From NCBI RefSeq assembly GCF_047495875.1, contig NC_092461.1, forward strand, positions 46,517,601-46,581,600: a DNA stretch of 64,000 bases. Direction: 5' to 3'. Shown piece after piece: positions 12,014-22,213 of the stretch (positions within the stretch are counted from its first letter, which is position 1; each line of letters starts with the position of its first letter). This stretch comes from Pithys albifrons albifrons (Eukaryota > Chordata > Aves > Passeriformes > Thamnophilidae). The notes under the pieces are model-generated. The model did no database searches. It saw only the letters and a program-made list of their open reading frames with translations, and was not told where the DNA came from. The translations under genes and the position numbers were made by a program.

Positions 12014-13348
12014 GTAAGTTTCATTTTCCTTTAAGTAAAAACCTCTAAAATTCACAATGGCCAGCTACTTTGTTAGAAATGGTGTTTGATTCCATTGCCA
12101 ATGTTTTATGATGAGCTTTAATTCGTGGTTGTGTGGCGTTGGGTTTTTTGACAACTCATTTTCTAACACTTAAATGAGTCTTACCAGTAAGGATACAGCT
12201 TTAATGTTACATTTAAGAAGTTCTAGAACAAGAAGCAAATAAATTGTCATGCATTTGGCTAAGCTTCAGGTTTTCCATTAATGCTTGAGGAATACTTGAA
12301 GAAAAGCTCAGATCTGTCTTTTGTTGTGAAAGATACAGCATCCTGGAGTCATGAATTTCTGAATCTTTTCAGCTTCAGTAGGATGTGTGAAAAGTGATGT
12401 GAAATAACATTGAGATAGTTAAATACTTATTCTTGGATAATTCTTACTTAATGTAATATGAACAGTTGAAAGATACCTAACACTTGGCTGGAATGGAGTA
12501 AAAGTTAGTATTTTGATCAGGTGAACTGTGGGGGTGACAGTGTGTATATGGCTCTCTTATGGTCTGAGGTGATTGATGAATGCATCCTTAAGGACCAGAG
12601 AGGCACCTGTAGAATGTGGATGCCTTGTAACCAGTGGAATCTTTCCTTGTATGTTGGGTGAACTACTGACCAATAGTGTACTGGCATGTTACATGCAGGA
12701 GTAGATAAAAGTGAAGCTGTTACTAAAAATAAGGTCCTTTGTATTCAGTGAGCCTTCAGATCACACTGCAGCCCGAGTTGTCTCTGCCTCCTCTGACCGC
12801 TGCTAAGCTAATCTACATTACCCCAGTAAAAGGTGACCCCAATACTGAACATTAGTACCAATTCTTAAAGCTCCTAGTTTGTTTCCTTTGATTGGTATTA
12901 GTTACCTCATTGAGTAAATAACAAGGCTTATAATTTTCACTGCGTAGGGCTGGTGGCCATACAATCTGAACATCAGAGACACGTGTGCACTGCTAAGGAA
13001 GCTGTTTTGCATGGTGTGGAGAATGCTGATCAAATTGCAGATTGAGAGAAGAATCCTACAATAATACGAGTGCAGAGTCAAATTTTGCATTGAAGAGTTC
13101 TTCAGTAGAGTTAATGACAACAGTAGGCCTTATTCTCTTCCTGAATCTGACCACAGTGGTCATGTTAGTGTACGATTTAAATGTAGTAAGATGCAAAACA
13201 AGGAAAAATTTTGCTAATCAATCGCTTTTTTCCACATCTTGGAATGTAGCAATAATTGTTTTGGGTGTGCTGTTGTTGATCTTAGTTATTGAGAGTGTCT
13301 ACCAGCAAATTACTATTTCCAGTATTCCGTTTCTGCTTACACTTGCAG
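12014..13348 (+). other. EIF3E: EIF3E intron 9
   Basis: 1.3-kb intron. The open frame at 13042-13362 begins at TTG and runs into exon 10 in a non-coding frame, so it is a shadow. No repeat recognised. Confidence 0.8.
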
Positions 13349-13458
13349 GTGCTTGTGAATGATTTCTTCTTAGTGGCCTGCCTTGAGGACTTCATTGAGA
13401 ATGCTCGTCTCTTTATATTCGAGACTTTCTGTCGCATCCATCAGTGTATCAGCATTGG
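13349..13458 (+). CDS. EIF3E: EIF3E exon 10
   Basis: Encodes 36 codons plus two bases: [20 protein letters not shown] then [16 protein letters not shown], human residues 318-353, central PCI domain. The last two bases (GG) plus T from exon 11 give Gly where human has Asn (ISINMLAD). The donor GTAAGA is good and no other donor restores Asn. Either the substitution is real or it is a sequencing difference. Confidence 0.96.
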
Positions 13459-16400
13459 GTAAGATAATGTCTTAAATCTGTCAGTTCAGAAAAATCAGTC
13501 ATGGTTGACAGTGTTCCAAACAGTGTAAACTTTAGTAGTAAAATACTCAGGTGTCAGATAAACTCCTAACTGAAATATCATTCGGATAGTTTTCTTTCTA
13601 GTTTTATATACTTAAATTACAAAAATCATATTTAAAGTTGAATTACAGTGTTTAACTTCAAAACAACCTCTCTCCTCCACCCTGATGCCCTAAAGAAGCA
13701 GGGCTTTCACGTTAAAACTTTGCCATAGTGTTAACTTGGATCTTTACTGGGTTTAATGAGAGCTTTCATACCCACCATCACCAAAGTCCTGTTGTCTTCA
13801 TTTGAAGCTCAGTTCCACACATTAATGTAGTGAGTTGATATTAAGTAAATTGCAAATACAGTCATTGCTTAAATTTATTTATATTTATATGTCTGTCTTA
13901 TAGGTATGTTCTTTGAAAATAATAAGAATTATATTGGTTTTTTTCATTAATTAAATAGAAAACAATGGATGTCCTTCCCTGTGGCACAAAGTGAATGAGC
14001 CAGCTATAAGGGCTATGTTCTTATATCTGTTGTTTACTCAGATTAATTTTATAAATCCAAACTGTTCAAATGGATCAGCTCTGATGTCTCTTCAGAAAAA
14101 CCCAAAACAAATGCTAAGTAGTAAGACATTATGTGTGTTTGAGATCTCTTTCCATTTGGCCTTTGCCACGTTCCCCATATTTCCACATCACTTAAGTTTA
14201 AAAGGAAAAAGTGAAGAGAGAAACTCTGAATGCTATAAAAATCTCAATGGTAGAGAACAATGCAGAGATCCTTGAGAAACAAAAATTAGGACTGTTAAGT
14301 TCATCAAGATCAATGGAGTCTTGTTACCAGTCTGCATCCAGAGCAAATGTGTGCATACAATCCTCTGAGGAAGTGATTTAACACTGCCTAGTTTCAAAAG
14401 AAAAGGACTTGAGAGAAAGTTGTCTTAGTTTTGGAAGGGTAGCTTTTTTATGGATAGATAGAGTTGGAGAAGGGACTGATTCTTGCTACTTTTAATCTCC
14501 AGTCACTGGGTGAATTTAGTCTTCTTTACTTTTGGAAAATACATATTATCCTTTGTATCAGCTTAAAATAGTCAGTGGTTTTGATGTAGAAGGGAAATAG
14601 TGAATTGGAGCATTTTAATCAGCTGTGGTGTTGGATTTTAAGCATAGTCATAACAAGAAATGAAACTAGATGGTATGAACAGAACTTTTCGATACTTAAT
14701 GTGCATTTCTATAACAGGGCTAATGTTTTAAGCAGATGACTGCACACAGGCATGAAAAGGGTTTGGATAAGTATTTGGAAGAAAAAATGTAAGGATGAAT
14801 TTCTGGGAAGTAGAAAACACAGTGTAGTGTCTTGCTATTTTTTATAACTTACTTTTAGTGCTGTGAATACTGCACACATTCAAGAACAAGTTCTCAATGA
14901 AACTTGATGTTCAGGCTTTTTTAACTGGAGACTTGATATCTTTCTAAGAAGTCTGCTTCTCTTACCTGTCTCCAGTCAATGAGCAAAGATTCTAAAGCAT
15001 GTGTGTTAAGTATTTTTCAAGTCGTTGTCAGAAGATACTGATAAACTGTGGGCAACATACCAGTGATTCATTATGGTAGAAATAGAGCTTGCTTTAACAA
15101 ACCAAAGTTTATGGTAGGTGATTGTCATTTAGTTAGTGTTTATTGCTCATTTTACAAGTCATATTTTTGTGCTGTGTGGTATTTCAACTTTAAATATGAT
15201 AAAAAATAGTGTGGTTGGCCATCCTTGTTGTATAAGTGATTCCTAAATATAGGTATCAGTGCTCTTATTTTGTAAGCATTATAATTTGTTCTGAGACAAG
15301 TGATAGATTTTGAGTTGAGACTTTTGTCTCAGACTAATACGGGTATTCCTCTCACATGGAATCAATTATCAATAATGAGGTGTATCTCAGTAGGACACTG
15401 TTTCCAATAGTGGACATATGTCTTACATTTCTCTGCAAGCTGTAACAACCACGAGATTTGGGCTGATTGAGTGAGGTGCGTAAGTATTTCTTAGAGCATT
15501 TCAGACTTGCTTTTGAAGAAATTAGCCAGCTGAAATGTTTTAATTGGGTGTTTGACTGAGGCATAGTTCTTAACATTTCTTTGTCCACAAGTGATCTCCA
15601 CTGCCCTTCCTGGAGCTGAAAACTAGAAGGTTGTATCACAGTGCTTGATAAGTACTATTTAGCTACTGAGAATGAATTTGAAAACAATTAGTGGGAAACC
15701 TGCTATTCTTTATATTAAATGGGAAATAAATGTATGTTTATTTTTTTAACTACTTAATATCTGCTAGGCAGCTGACATTTTTCCAAAGAAGATAGTTGCT
15801 TTATCAGTTTTAAGTTAAAATTTATACATCTTAAATCATCCTGCACTTGGTTTACTGTTTGAAATATCATGTTTAACAGGGAATAATAGTTGAAGTTAAT
15901 TCTGAATATGTTTTGGTTAGTTTAATATGCCTGTATTTAAATTAAGAGCTGAATGTGCTTCATTCCTCTTCTGTACTGCACACCCAAGAAAACCATATAG
16001 AAGATGGACTGGTTCATATATGAAAGATGTGTGGAGTTCAGTAACGTTGCCTTTTAACTAAATGAAAAATAACAGTTGCTCCAGCATGACCCATATAAGT
16101 GAATTTCCTTATAAAACAGAGGGACAGAAGCTATTCAAAAAACTATTTTACAGCTGTTTTGGAGAAACTACCCTTTGAAATTAATTGTGACTCGAAATGG
16201 TAGACTATTCTTTCAATACTAGTAAAAATGTTCCATTGTAATTCACTTATTTTTATTGAATTAAGGTGGCAATCTTTATAAACAATGGTAACCTATAATG
16301 CAACTCTTGTTGCACCCGTTCCTTAATGGTATTTGTGTGTATATGTAAATCTAAATGTGTCACAATTACTTGAACTGTTCAACATATGTGAGACTAAGCT

Positions 16401-18881
16401 GTAGTTTGTATTTCTTCAGAGTATTAGATACATACTCTGACAGTGCAATAGGAGAATAGTAGTGTTTGTTACAGAATTGTAATCAGGATAGATCTTCAGT
16501 ACATTTACTCTGGAAGTATTGAGAATATTTTCTTGGCCATATGTATTACTTTACCAGGCAAGTACCTCCATGTGGTACAGCCATGGACTTAGGATAGTAC
16601 TGGCTGCTTCAGTGTAGGCCTGCAAAGAGACCCTAAAATGAAATCCAGTTGCCGGAAGTGCCGGAGGAGGGTCATGTCTTGTGTCAAGGCATGATAAAGT
16701 TTTAGAAGATTTTCAATAGAAGATAGTTGTTACCCAATAACTTTGGTTATATTATAATTTTAAGTTCATTTAAGTCTCAAAGCTAGAAGTTGAAATTAAA
16801 TATATTTTTATATCCTTTTTATTCTGCCATTTTCATTCCATGATTTTTAATTTTTCCAGATAAATGTGGTTGAAAAAAACCACCTGTACAGAGGTGTTAT
16901 TTCTGTTGTGTTTCTGCATATATACTTAATGTTTGTTCAGTTAGCTCTTTTTGGTTTTTGTTTTTTGGGGTTTTTTGTTGTTGTTTTTTTTAAGCCACTT
17001 CTGAAGAAGCTGAGCTAACAGTAAAACTTAGACATAAGAGAAAAAGGTAGAATTATCTGATAGGTGATATAAAATACTTTATAATTTCTGACTTGGAATG
17101 ACTCTTTAGAAGTCTGTACCCTCTTTCCCTCCCATTAACAAAGGGATTTTATGTTAAAGAAAAATACAGGTGCAGTAGGTGGAAGGGACCTCCTCAGGAA
17201 GTCACCTGGCTTAATCCTGTGAATCCAATTACACCTTTGAGCAGGACCCACTGCAATATTCTGTTATGCTACTTAAGGCCTTGACTAGTTGATTCTTGAC
17301 TATCTCCAAGAGTGGAGGTTCCATACTGTGATTCCCAATCTATGTTGGTTACTCCCCAGTGTAGTGGCAGTAGCCTTTCTGTGGCATCTGGAAAAAGTGT
17401 TATTTTATTTGCATCCTGTTATATTTCTAAAAGAGAAGTATGAGAATTACACACTCCACACTTGCCCCCCCATATTCTTTAAGTTTGAAATGTTTTTAGT
17501 GTCAAGTCAAGTGCTTAACATCTCTGATTTGGAGTAGTAAAGCAGTTTGTGGCTTTTTTCTATTTAAATACCTCATGTCCTGCCTAGATGACCAATAATT
17601 CCAGAAAAATTTACATCCCTGGTATTTGTTCTCACTTGCATTCACAATTGTTGATTCAACCTCAGATTAACAGTTTACTGGAACAGTATCGGCTGAGATT
17701 TTGGATTTTGCTTCCCCTTACTTCCCACCAGGTCAGACACTGTTACTCATTTGTTGTGTGATTTTGCTGAAGTGAGTCAATGCAAGTCTGGTCCTTTATT
17801 CACCCCTCTTCATGTTTATCTATTACAAAAAATTGAATTTACTTTTATATTTGGGAGAAGGGTGAGATATCAATACCGTATAGGAGAGAAGATTGCATAT
17901 ATACTGGCAGTCAAGCCAGGTAGATGAGCTAACAACTGATAGATTACAAAGTATCTGCTTGACACAAATAATCAGCAAGAAGAAAATCAATTCTTGAGTT
18001 GGAGAAAAGTATGTTTAAGCAAGATCCTGTAAAATGGTGAGAAACTAACCTCTTGTGCAACTCAGCGTATCCAGCTGGCTCTTTGGTCCTGTCTGTAGCG
18101 CTTACCTCATGTTTGTTACCTTAGTCTGAAAGCTGATGGAAGAATGAGCGTTACAAATGCCTGGTATGAGCCAACTGCCAGCAGGAAGCTGAAGGAGTTA
18201 GCTGGAAAGCCACAGGAAATGCTATTAGAAAGAATTATTCATGGACGAGAGTGCTTGGTTTCATTAAGAATTTTCCTTTCTCTGCTCTCCTCCACCTTCC
18301 TTCCTTGACTTGCAAGTAGTTTGAGCACAGTGTATCTGTCACATCACAGAGCTCTGTCTCATGGCTCTTGTTCCTGAACTTCAGAGTGAAGTTTTCTTGC
18401 TAAACATTTTCCCTGAGTAATTAATCTAAACTTTCTTGACTGCATTTAAATAAGAATAAAAGCAATTCAGTTGTTTGTTTTATAATGATGATGATGGTTT
18501 TATGTTAATGGTGAAATTACTTGCATGAAAACAAAGAATGTTCATATAGGCAAGATTTTTGTAGGAATATATGAAAATTGTGCTCATCAAGATTTAAATG
18601 CATTATGGTGCAGTTATGAATGAGTAACTATGTACTTCAGAATATGAATTTCTTATTTACAGTGTAAACAGTGAGGTTGGGAATTGTAGAGGAGAGCATG
18701 TATGGAAGTTTTAAAGTCATTTTAAGTCAAATGAAAATAAGCTTCTTTGGTATGTGATATTTACTGAATGCTAATCTTGAACTGTGCCAAATTTTGTGTT
18801 AATTGGTGTTCCATAGTCCCTAGTCATGTGTACCTACGGAGAGGTTCTGCTTCAGCGTTTGATAAGTTTGCTATCTTTTAG
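13459..18881 (+). other. EIF3E: EIF3E intron 10
   Basis: The longest EIF3E intron in the window, 5.4 kb, AT-rich. It contains a degraded CR1 fragment near 17165 and a T-rich run near 16951-16993. Open frames at 13991-14275 and 15352-15639 (minus) have no recognisable similarity. Confidence 0.8.
17165..17360 (-). mobile_element. degraded CR1 fragment, antisense, EIF3E intron 10
   Basis: The blocks GTGGAAGGGACCTCCTCAGG near 17180 and ATCTCCAAGAGTGGAGGTTCC near 17303 correspond to the reverse-complement 3' untranslated region of a CR1 element. The spacing fits but the copy is strongly diverged and both ends are vague. Older than the copies in introns 7 and 11, judging by the number of mismatches. 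Confidence 0.65.
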
Positions 18882-18984
18882 TATGTTGGCAGATAAACTA
18901 AATATGACTCCTGAAGAAGCGGAAAGATGGATTGTCAATCTAATCCGAAATGCACGATTAGATGCCAAATTGGATTCAAAGCTG
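18882..18984 (+). CDS. EIF3E: EIF3E exon 11
   Basis: Its first base (T) completes the split codon with exon 10, and 34 codons follow: [20 protein letters not shown] then [14 protein letters not shown], human residues 355-388. This is the winged-helix part of the PCI domain. It differs from human by Leu for Ile in DAKIDSKL. The donor is GTAAGA; a CR1 insertion begins 16 bases beyond the exon end. Confidence 0.97.
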
Positions 18985-19479
18985 GTAAGACTGTATATGG
19001 AATCACAGAATCATAGAATGGTTTGGGTTGGAAGGGACCTTAAAGATCATCTAGTTGCACCCCCATTCCATGGGCAGGGACACCTCTCACACTACCAGAT
19101 TGCTCAGAGCCCCATCCAACCAGGTCTTAAACACTTCCAGGGATGGGGAATCTATAGCTCCTCTAGGCAATCTGTTTGAGTGCCTAACCACACTTACAGT
19201 AACCTAATCTTAAGCCTCATCTCTTTCAATGTAAAGTCAGATGGATTTAAGTGAATTTGTTGACTTTTTCCTTATATTTCTTTTACTTAATGGGCAAAGA
19301 AAAACAAACAGTAGAAACCAGAGCTTTTTGTTTCTATATAAAGTGTAGTGGACTTCATTTATTGTGTTTTGATCCTGTGTGTAAGATGATCTGTGAAAGT
19401 TCTGGAAGCAGAGCATTACATTAAAGGCTTTTGCATTATGAGTGATTGTTAAATTTCTTCTGTCTTTGCTGGATTTTAG
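18985..19479 (+). other. EIF3E: EIF3E intron 11
   Basis: A 495-base intron, of which nearly half is an antisense CR1 fragment (19001 to about 19222). The remainder is AT-rich and ends in a weak acceptor, GGATTTTAG. Confidence 0.8.
19001..19222 (-). mobile_element. CR1 LINE 3' end, antisense, EIF3E intron 11
   Basis: A classic CR1 3' terminus in reverse. The tail repeat AATCACAGAATCATAGAATG starts at 19001, then GGTTGGAAGGGACCTTAAAG, then a block reading CCATGGGCAGGGACACCTC. The copy ends around 19222 near AACCTAATCTTAAGCCTCA. It is a 5'-truncated 3' UTR remnant with no coding capacity. The preserved tail octamers make it one of the younger-looking copies here. Confidence 0.92.
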
Positions 19480-19614
19480 GGCCATGTAGTCATGGGCAAC
19501 AATGCAGTCTCACCTTATCAACAAGTGATTGAAAAGACCAAAAGCCTGTCTTTTCGTAGTCAAATGTTGGCTATGAACATTGAGAAGAAACTGAATCAGA
19601 GTGGTAGATCTGAG
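19480..19614 (+). CDS. EIF3E: EIF3E exon 12
   Basis: Encodes 45 whole codons, [20 protein letters not shown] then [20 protein letters not shown] and SGRSE, human residues 389-433. This covers the end of the PCI domain and a C-terminal helix. Human has NSRSE, so two residues differ near the end. The donor reads GTTGGT, weaker than the others; a second GT lies four bases downstream (see findings). The boundary used here is the one that joins in frame to exon 13 and restores the known C-terminus. Confidence 0.96.
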
Positions 19615-20708
19615 GTTGGTAAAAGCTATGTTTTCCTGAATTCCTGCTGTCTTTTTTTGTGAGAGATCAGTTTAAGTATAATTCTTAATTTTTGCCTTTA
19701 TTTATCAGATGTACCTACTTCTAGCTGTAACACTAGGAACTGAATTAGAAACTATTTACTTTCTTATGGTGAGAATTAAATAGTGGTTCTTGCTTTCTTC
19801 TTGCCTTCCTCCTTATCACTAGACAACTTCTTTTGTCACATAACTGTTTCTGTCATTTGGTGATCTACTTCCTTTAAATGGTCTCCTTCACCACCTGAAA
19901 AAGGCAGATTGAAGTGTGACACCTGGGAAAGCAGTTGTATTACTTTTTCTGAGTGGATCGTACTTTACTGTATGTGCATATGTAGTATTGAAAGAAGAAT
20001 GAATGGTGCTTAAGACTGGAACATGGGGGAGGAGTTGTGCAAAACCATAACTGCTAAACCTATTTAATGAATAGAGAATATAATTAGTCACTGAAAAGTT
20101 TAAGCAGAATCGGTGAAAACGAGAAAGTTGGCAAGATCATCTGCTTTTGCCTCCCTCTACATTACAATATTAGAAGCTCCATGAGGGAGGACACTGTTAA
20201 GGTGGATGGCTTTGAGGTCCACTGGGGACCCAGCCATACATCTTTTAAGACAAGAAAAGCCAAACAAAACAAACCACACAGTAAAAGAGCTTAAACATTA
20301 AAAGTTTTATTGGGTTCGTCACTGTTTGGCTGAAATACTAATGGAAGTTGAACAAGCAGTGGTTCATTAGTTTATTCTGTTAACAGGAAGTCATGTGACA
20401 TTTATGTGCTGTTATTTTCTTTTAAAAATATAGCTGCAAAATTATTTAGATTTATATTGGAATCTTCTAGAACTTTTTTGTTTTTGAAACTACTAGCTTG
20501 GAGGACCTAAACTGTTTAACTTAATTACAGTATATATTTCTGCTATATCAATACTTGCTTTAAACTTATAGGATATCCTTTACTAATTAACAACATCCTC
20601 ACTTCATAGCTTATATATACAGTGTTGGAAATCTTTAATGTCTTACAAATTTCAGTAAATGCTAGATAACACAGTATTTTTTTCTAATCCTTATTTATTC
20701 ATTTTTAG
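19615..20708 (+). other. EIF3E: EIF3E intron 12
   Basis: 1.1-kb AT-rich intron ending in TTCATTTTTAG. No repeat or RNA gene recognised. Confidence 0.8.
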
Positions 20709-20747
20709 GCACCTAACTGGGCTACTCAAGACTCTGGCTTCTATTGA
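20709..20747 (+). CDS. EIF3E: EIF3E exon 13, terminal coding part
   Basis: Twelve codons, APNWATQDSGFY, then TGA at 20745-20747. This matches the C-terminus of vertebrate eIF3e exactly, human residues 434-445. Joined in frame to exon 12. It confirms that the gene is intact to its end and that the window holds about 85% of the protein. Confidence 0.97.
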   Translation, partial: APNWATQDSGFY

Positions 20748-20878
20748 AATATTTCTGCAGTGGGAAGAAATCAGTTTATTTGACTGAAAACAACATAAAT
20801 ATGTAACTTTTTTGAGAGAAGGTAATTACATGTTAGCACTAACATTATTTGAATAAAATTGGCTACTTTTAACAGTCT
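20748..20878 (+). other. EIF3E: EIF3E 3' untranslated region
   Basis: A short 3' UTR of roughly 130 bases runs from the stop codon to the inferred cleavage site just past the poly(A) signal. The length is inferred from signal position; no transcript was seen. Confidence 0.8.
20852..20857 (+). terminator. EIF3E: EIF3E poly(A) signal
   Basis: Canonical AATAAA 105 bases after the stop codon. A GT-rich stretch (CTGTGTGTCTG) at about 20876-20886 serves as the likely downstream element, placing cleavage near 20870-20878. Confidence 0.85.
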
Positions 20879-20887
20879 GTGTGTCTG

Positions 20888-21924
20888 ACTTAAATACATC
20901 CTCATGGGGCTTTTTAGCATCATAATATTCTACATCATTTTGGGTCACATTTTGCAAAATATAAATGTCAGTTCTGTTGGATTCGTTTATACCAAAGGAT
21001 GCTATTGCTTTCAGAGCTGTCTGAGTTTGGAAGCAGGGATTTACAGCTTTTTATTACCTATTTGAAATATCACATTTTTAAAAAATTAAAAGCGGGTAGT
21101 GCAAACAAATGGATCCCCACTGAACATTTGGTCAAACCAAAATCTTTTTCTGCACTTCCATGTTTTTGTTACAGAAGAAGTAGCCTACTTACTACACCTA
21201 ACATAGTCAACATGTAGAATAGACCTCTATGTTCTTGCTTTGTAATCTTTCCTGTTTCAAATCTCCTTTCCTGTTTTTTCATCTTGTCCAGTGTTGTAAA
21301 TTTTATGGAGCAGAGTTTTTTTGATTGAGAGTTTTTTGATTGAGAGTGGGGATTATAAAAGACCTGATGAATAAAAGCTGCATATGGTTTAAAGCTTTTA
21401 TTCTGAAATCTGAAGTTCTTAAGATTAATGATGCAAACATAAGAGAGCAAAACTCTTGTTCAACTACTGGAATTAGAAGGGACCTTTTAAGTTTATGGGG
21501 GTTTCATCTACTGTTTCACACTTCCCTGGGTTTTCTTAGCACCTTTGCACTGCAGAACATACCATAGCATCTTCTAGAGGAAATCAAAAATCCTTTTTTT
21601 AGAATTCTATCAAGTACCATTACTGATCACTGAGGTGATGAGGATGTTGGAAAGGGAGAGACACTTTCTGCATAAATATTCTGTATTTAATGTTGAAGGG
21701 AAAAATCAGTGACTCACCTTTGCCTTATTTCAACTCTGTACCTGTTTTCCCCTTCACTGCTTAAATTCTGGGTTTCATCTACATGTGTAAAGTTGTTTTA
21801 ACTTGCCAACCCTCCTGCACTGTCTAAAATTCCATGTTGGCTGGGAAAGGAGAAACTGAGCACTCAGTAATGTTCAGGCTTAAGGCTAAGACAAGTTTTT
21901 ACTGTTTTCAATCCCTTTGATGAG
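20888..21924. other. intergenic, proximal to EIF3E
   Basis: No gene or repeat family recognised. It contains a short tandem near 21314-21345, in which a unit of about 16 bases, AGTTTTTTGATTGAG-like, occurs twice. The open frames at 20999-21567 on both strands are short and uninformative. Confidence 0.6.
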
Positions 21925-22213
21925 AGAGTTCACAGCAAGACTGGTCTTCAGGGTGGATGGAGGCAGGATTAGTGGCAGTGGACATAAATTGAAATGTGGG
22001 AATTTCTATTAGATTTAAGTGGGAGTGAAAAAGAATATTTTCAGGTTTTTACCTTGAAGATGGTCAAGTTCTGAAACCAGTCACCCAGAGAGGATATGGA
22101 ATCTCAACCTATGGAGATCCATAAGTACCTGACCATCCCAATAGATGTAGACCTGCTTTGAGGAGGAAGTTGAACTTGGACCTTCAAAGGCACCTTCCAG
22201 TCTAAATTAATTT
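21925..22213 (+). mobile_element. CR1 fragment, sense, intergenic
   Basis: A diverged CR1 3' region in the + orientation. Recognisable blocks include GTCACCCAGAGAGGATATGG near 22080, CCTATGGAGATCCATAAG, and CCTTCAAAGGCACCTTCCAG near 22180, corresponding to the consensus segment about one bleeding-edge length from the 3' tail. The tail octamers are lost. Confidence 0.75.
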
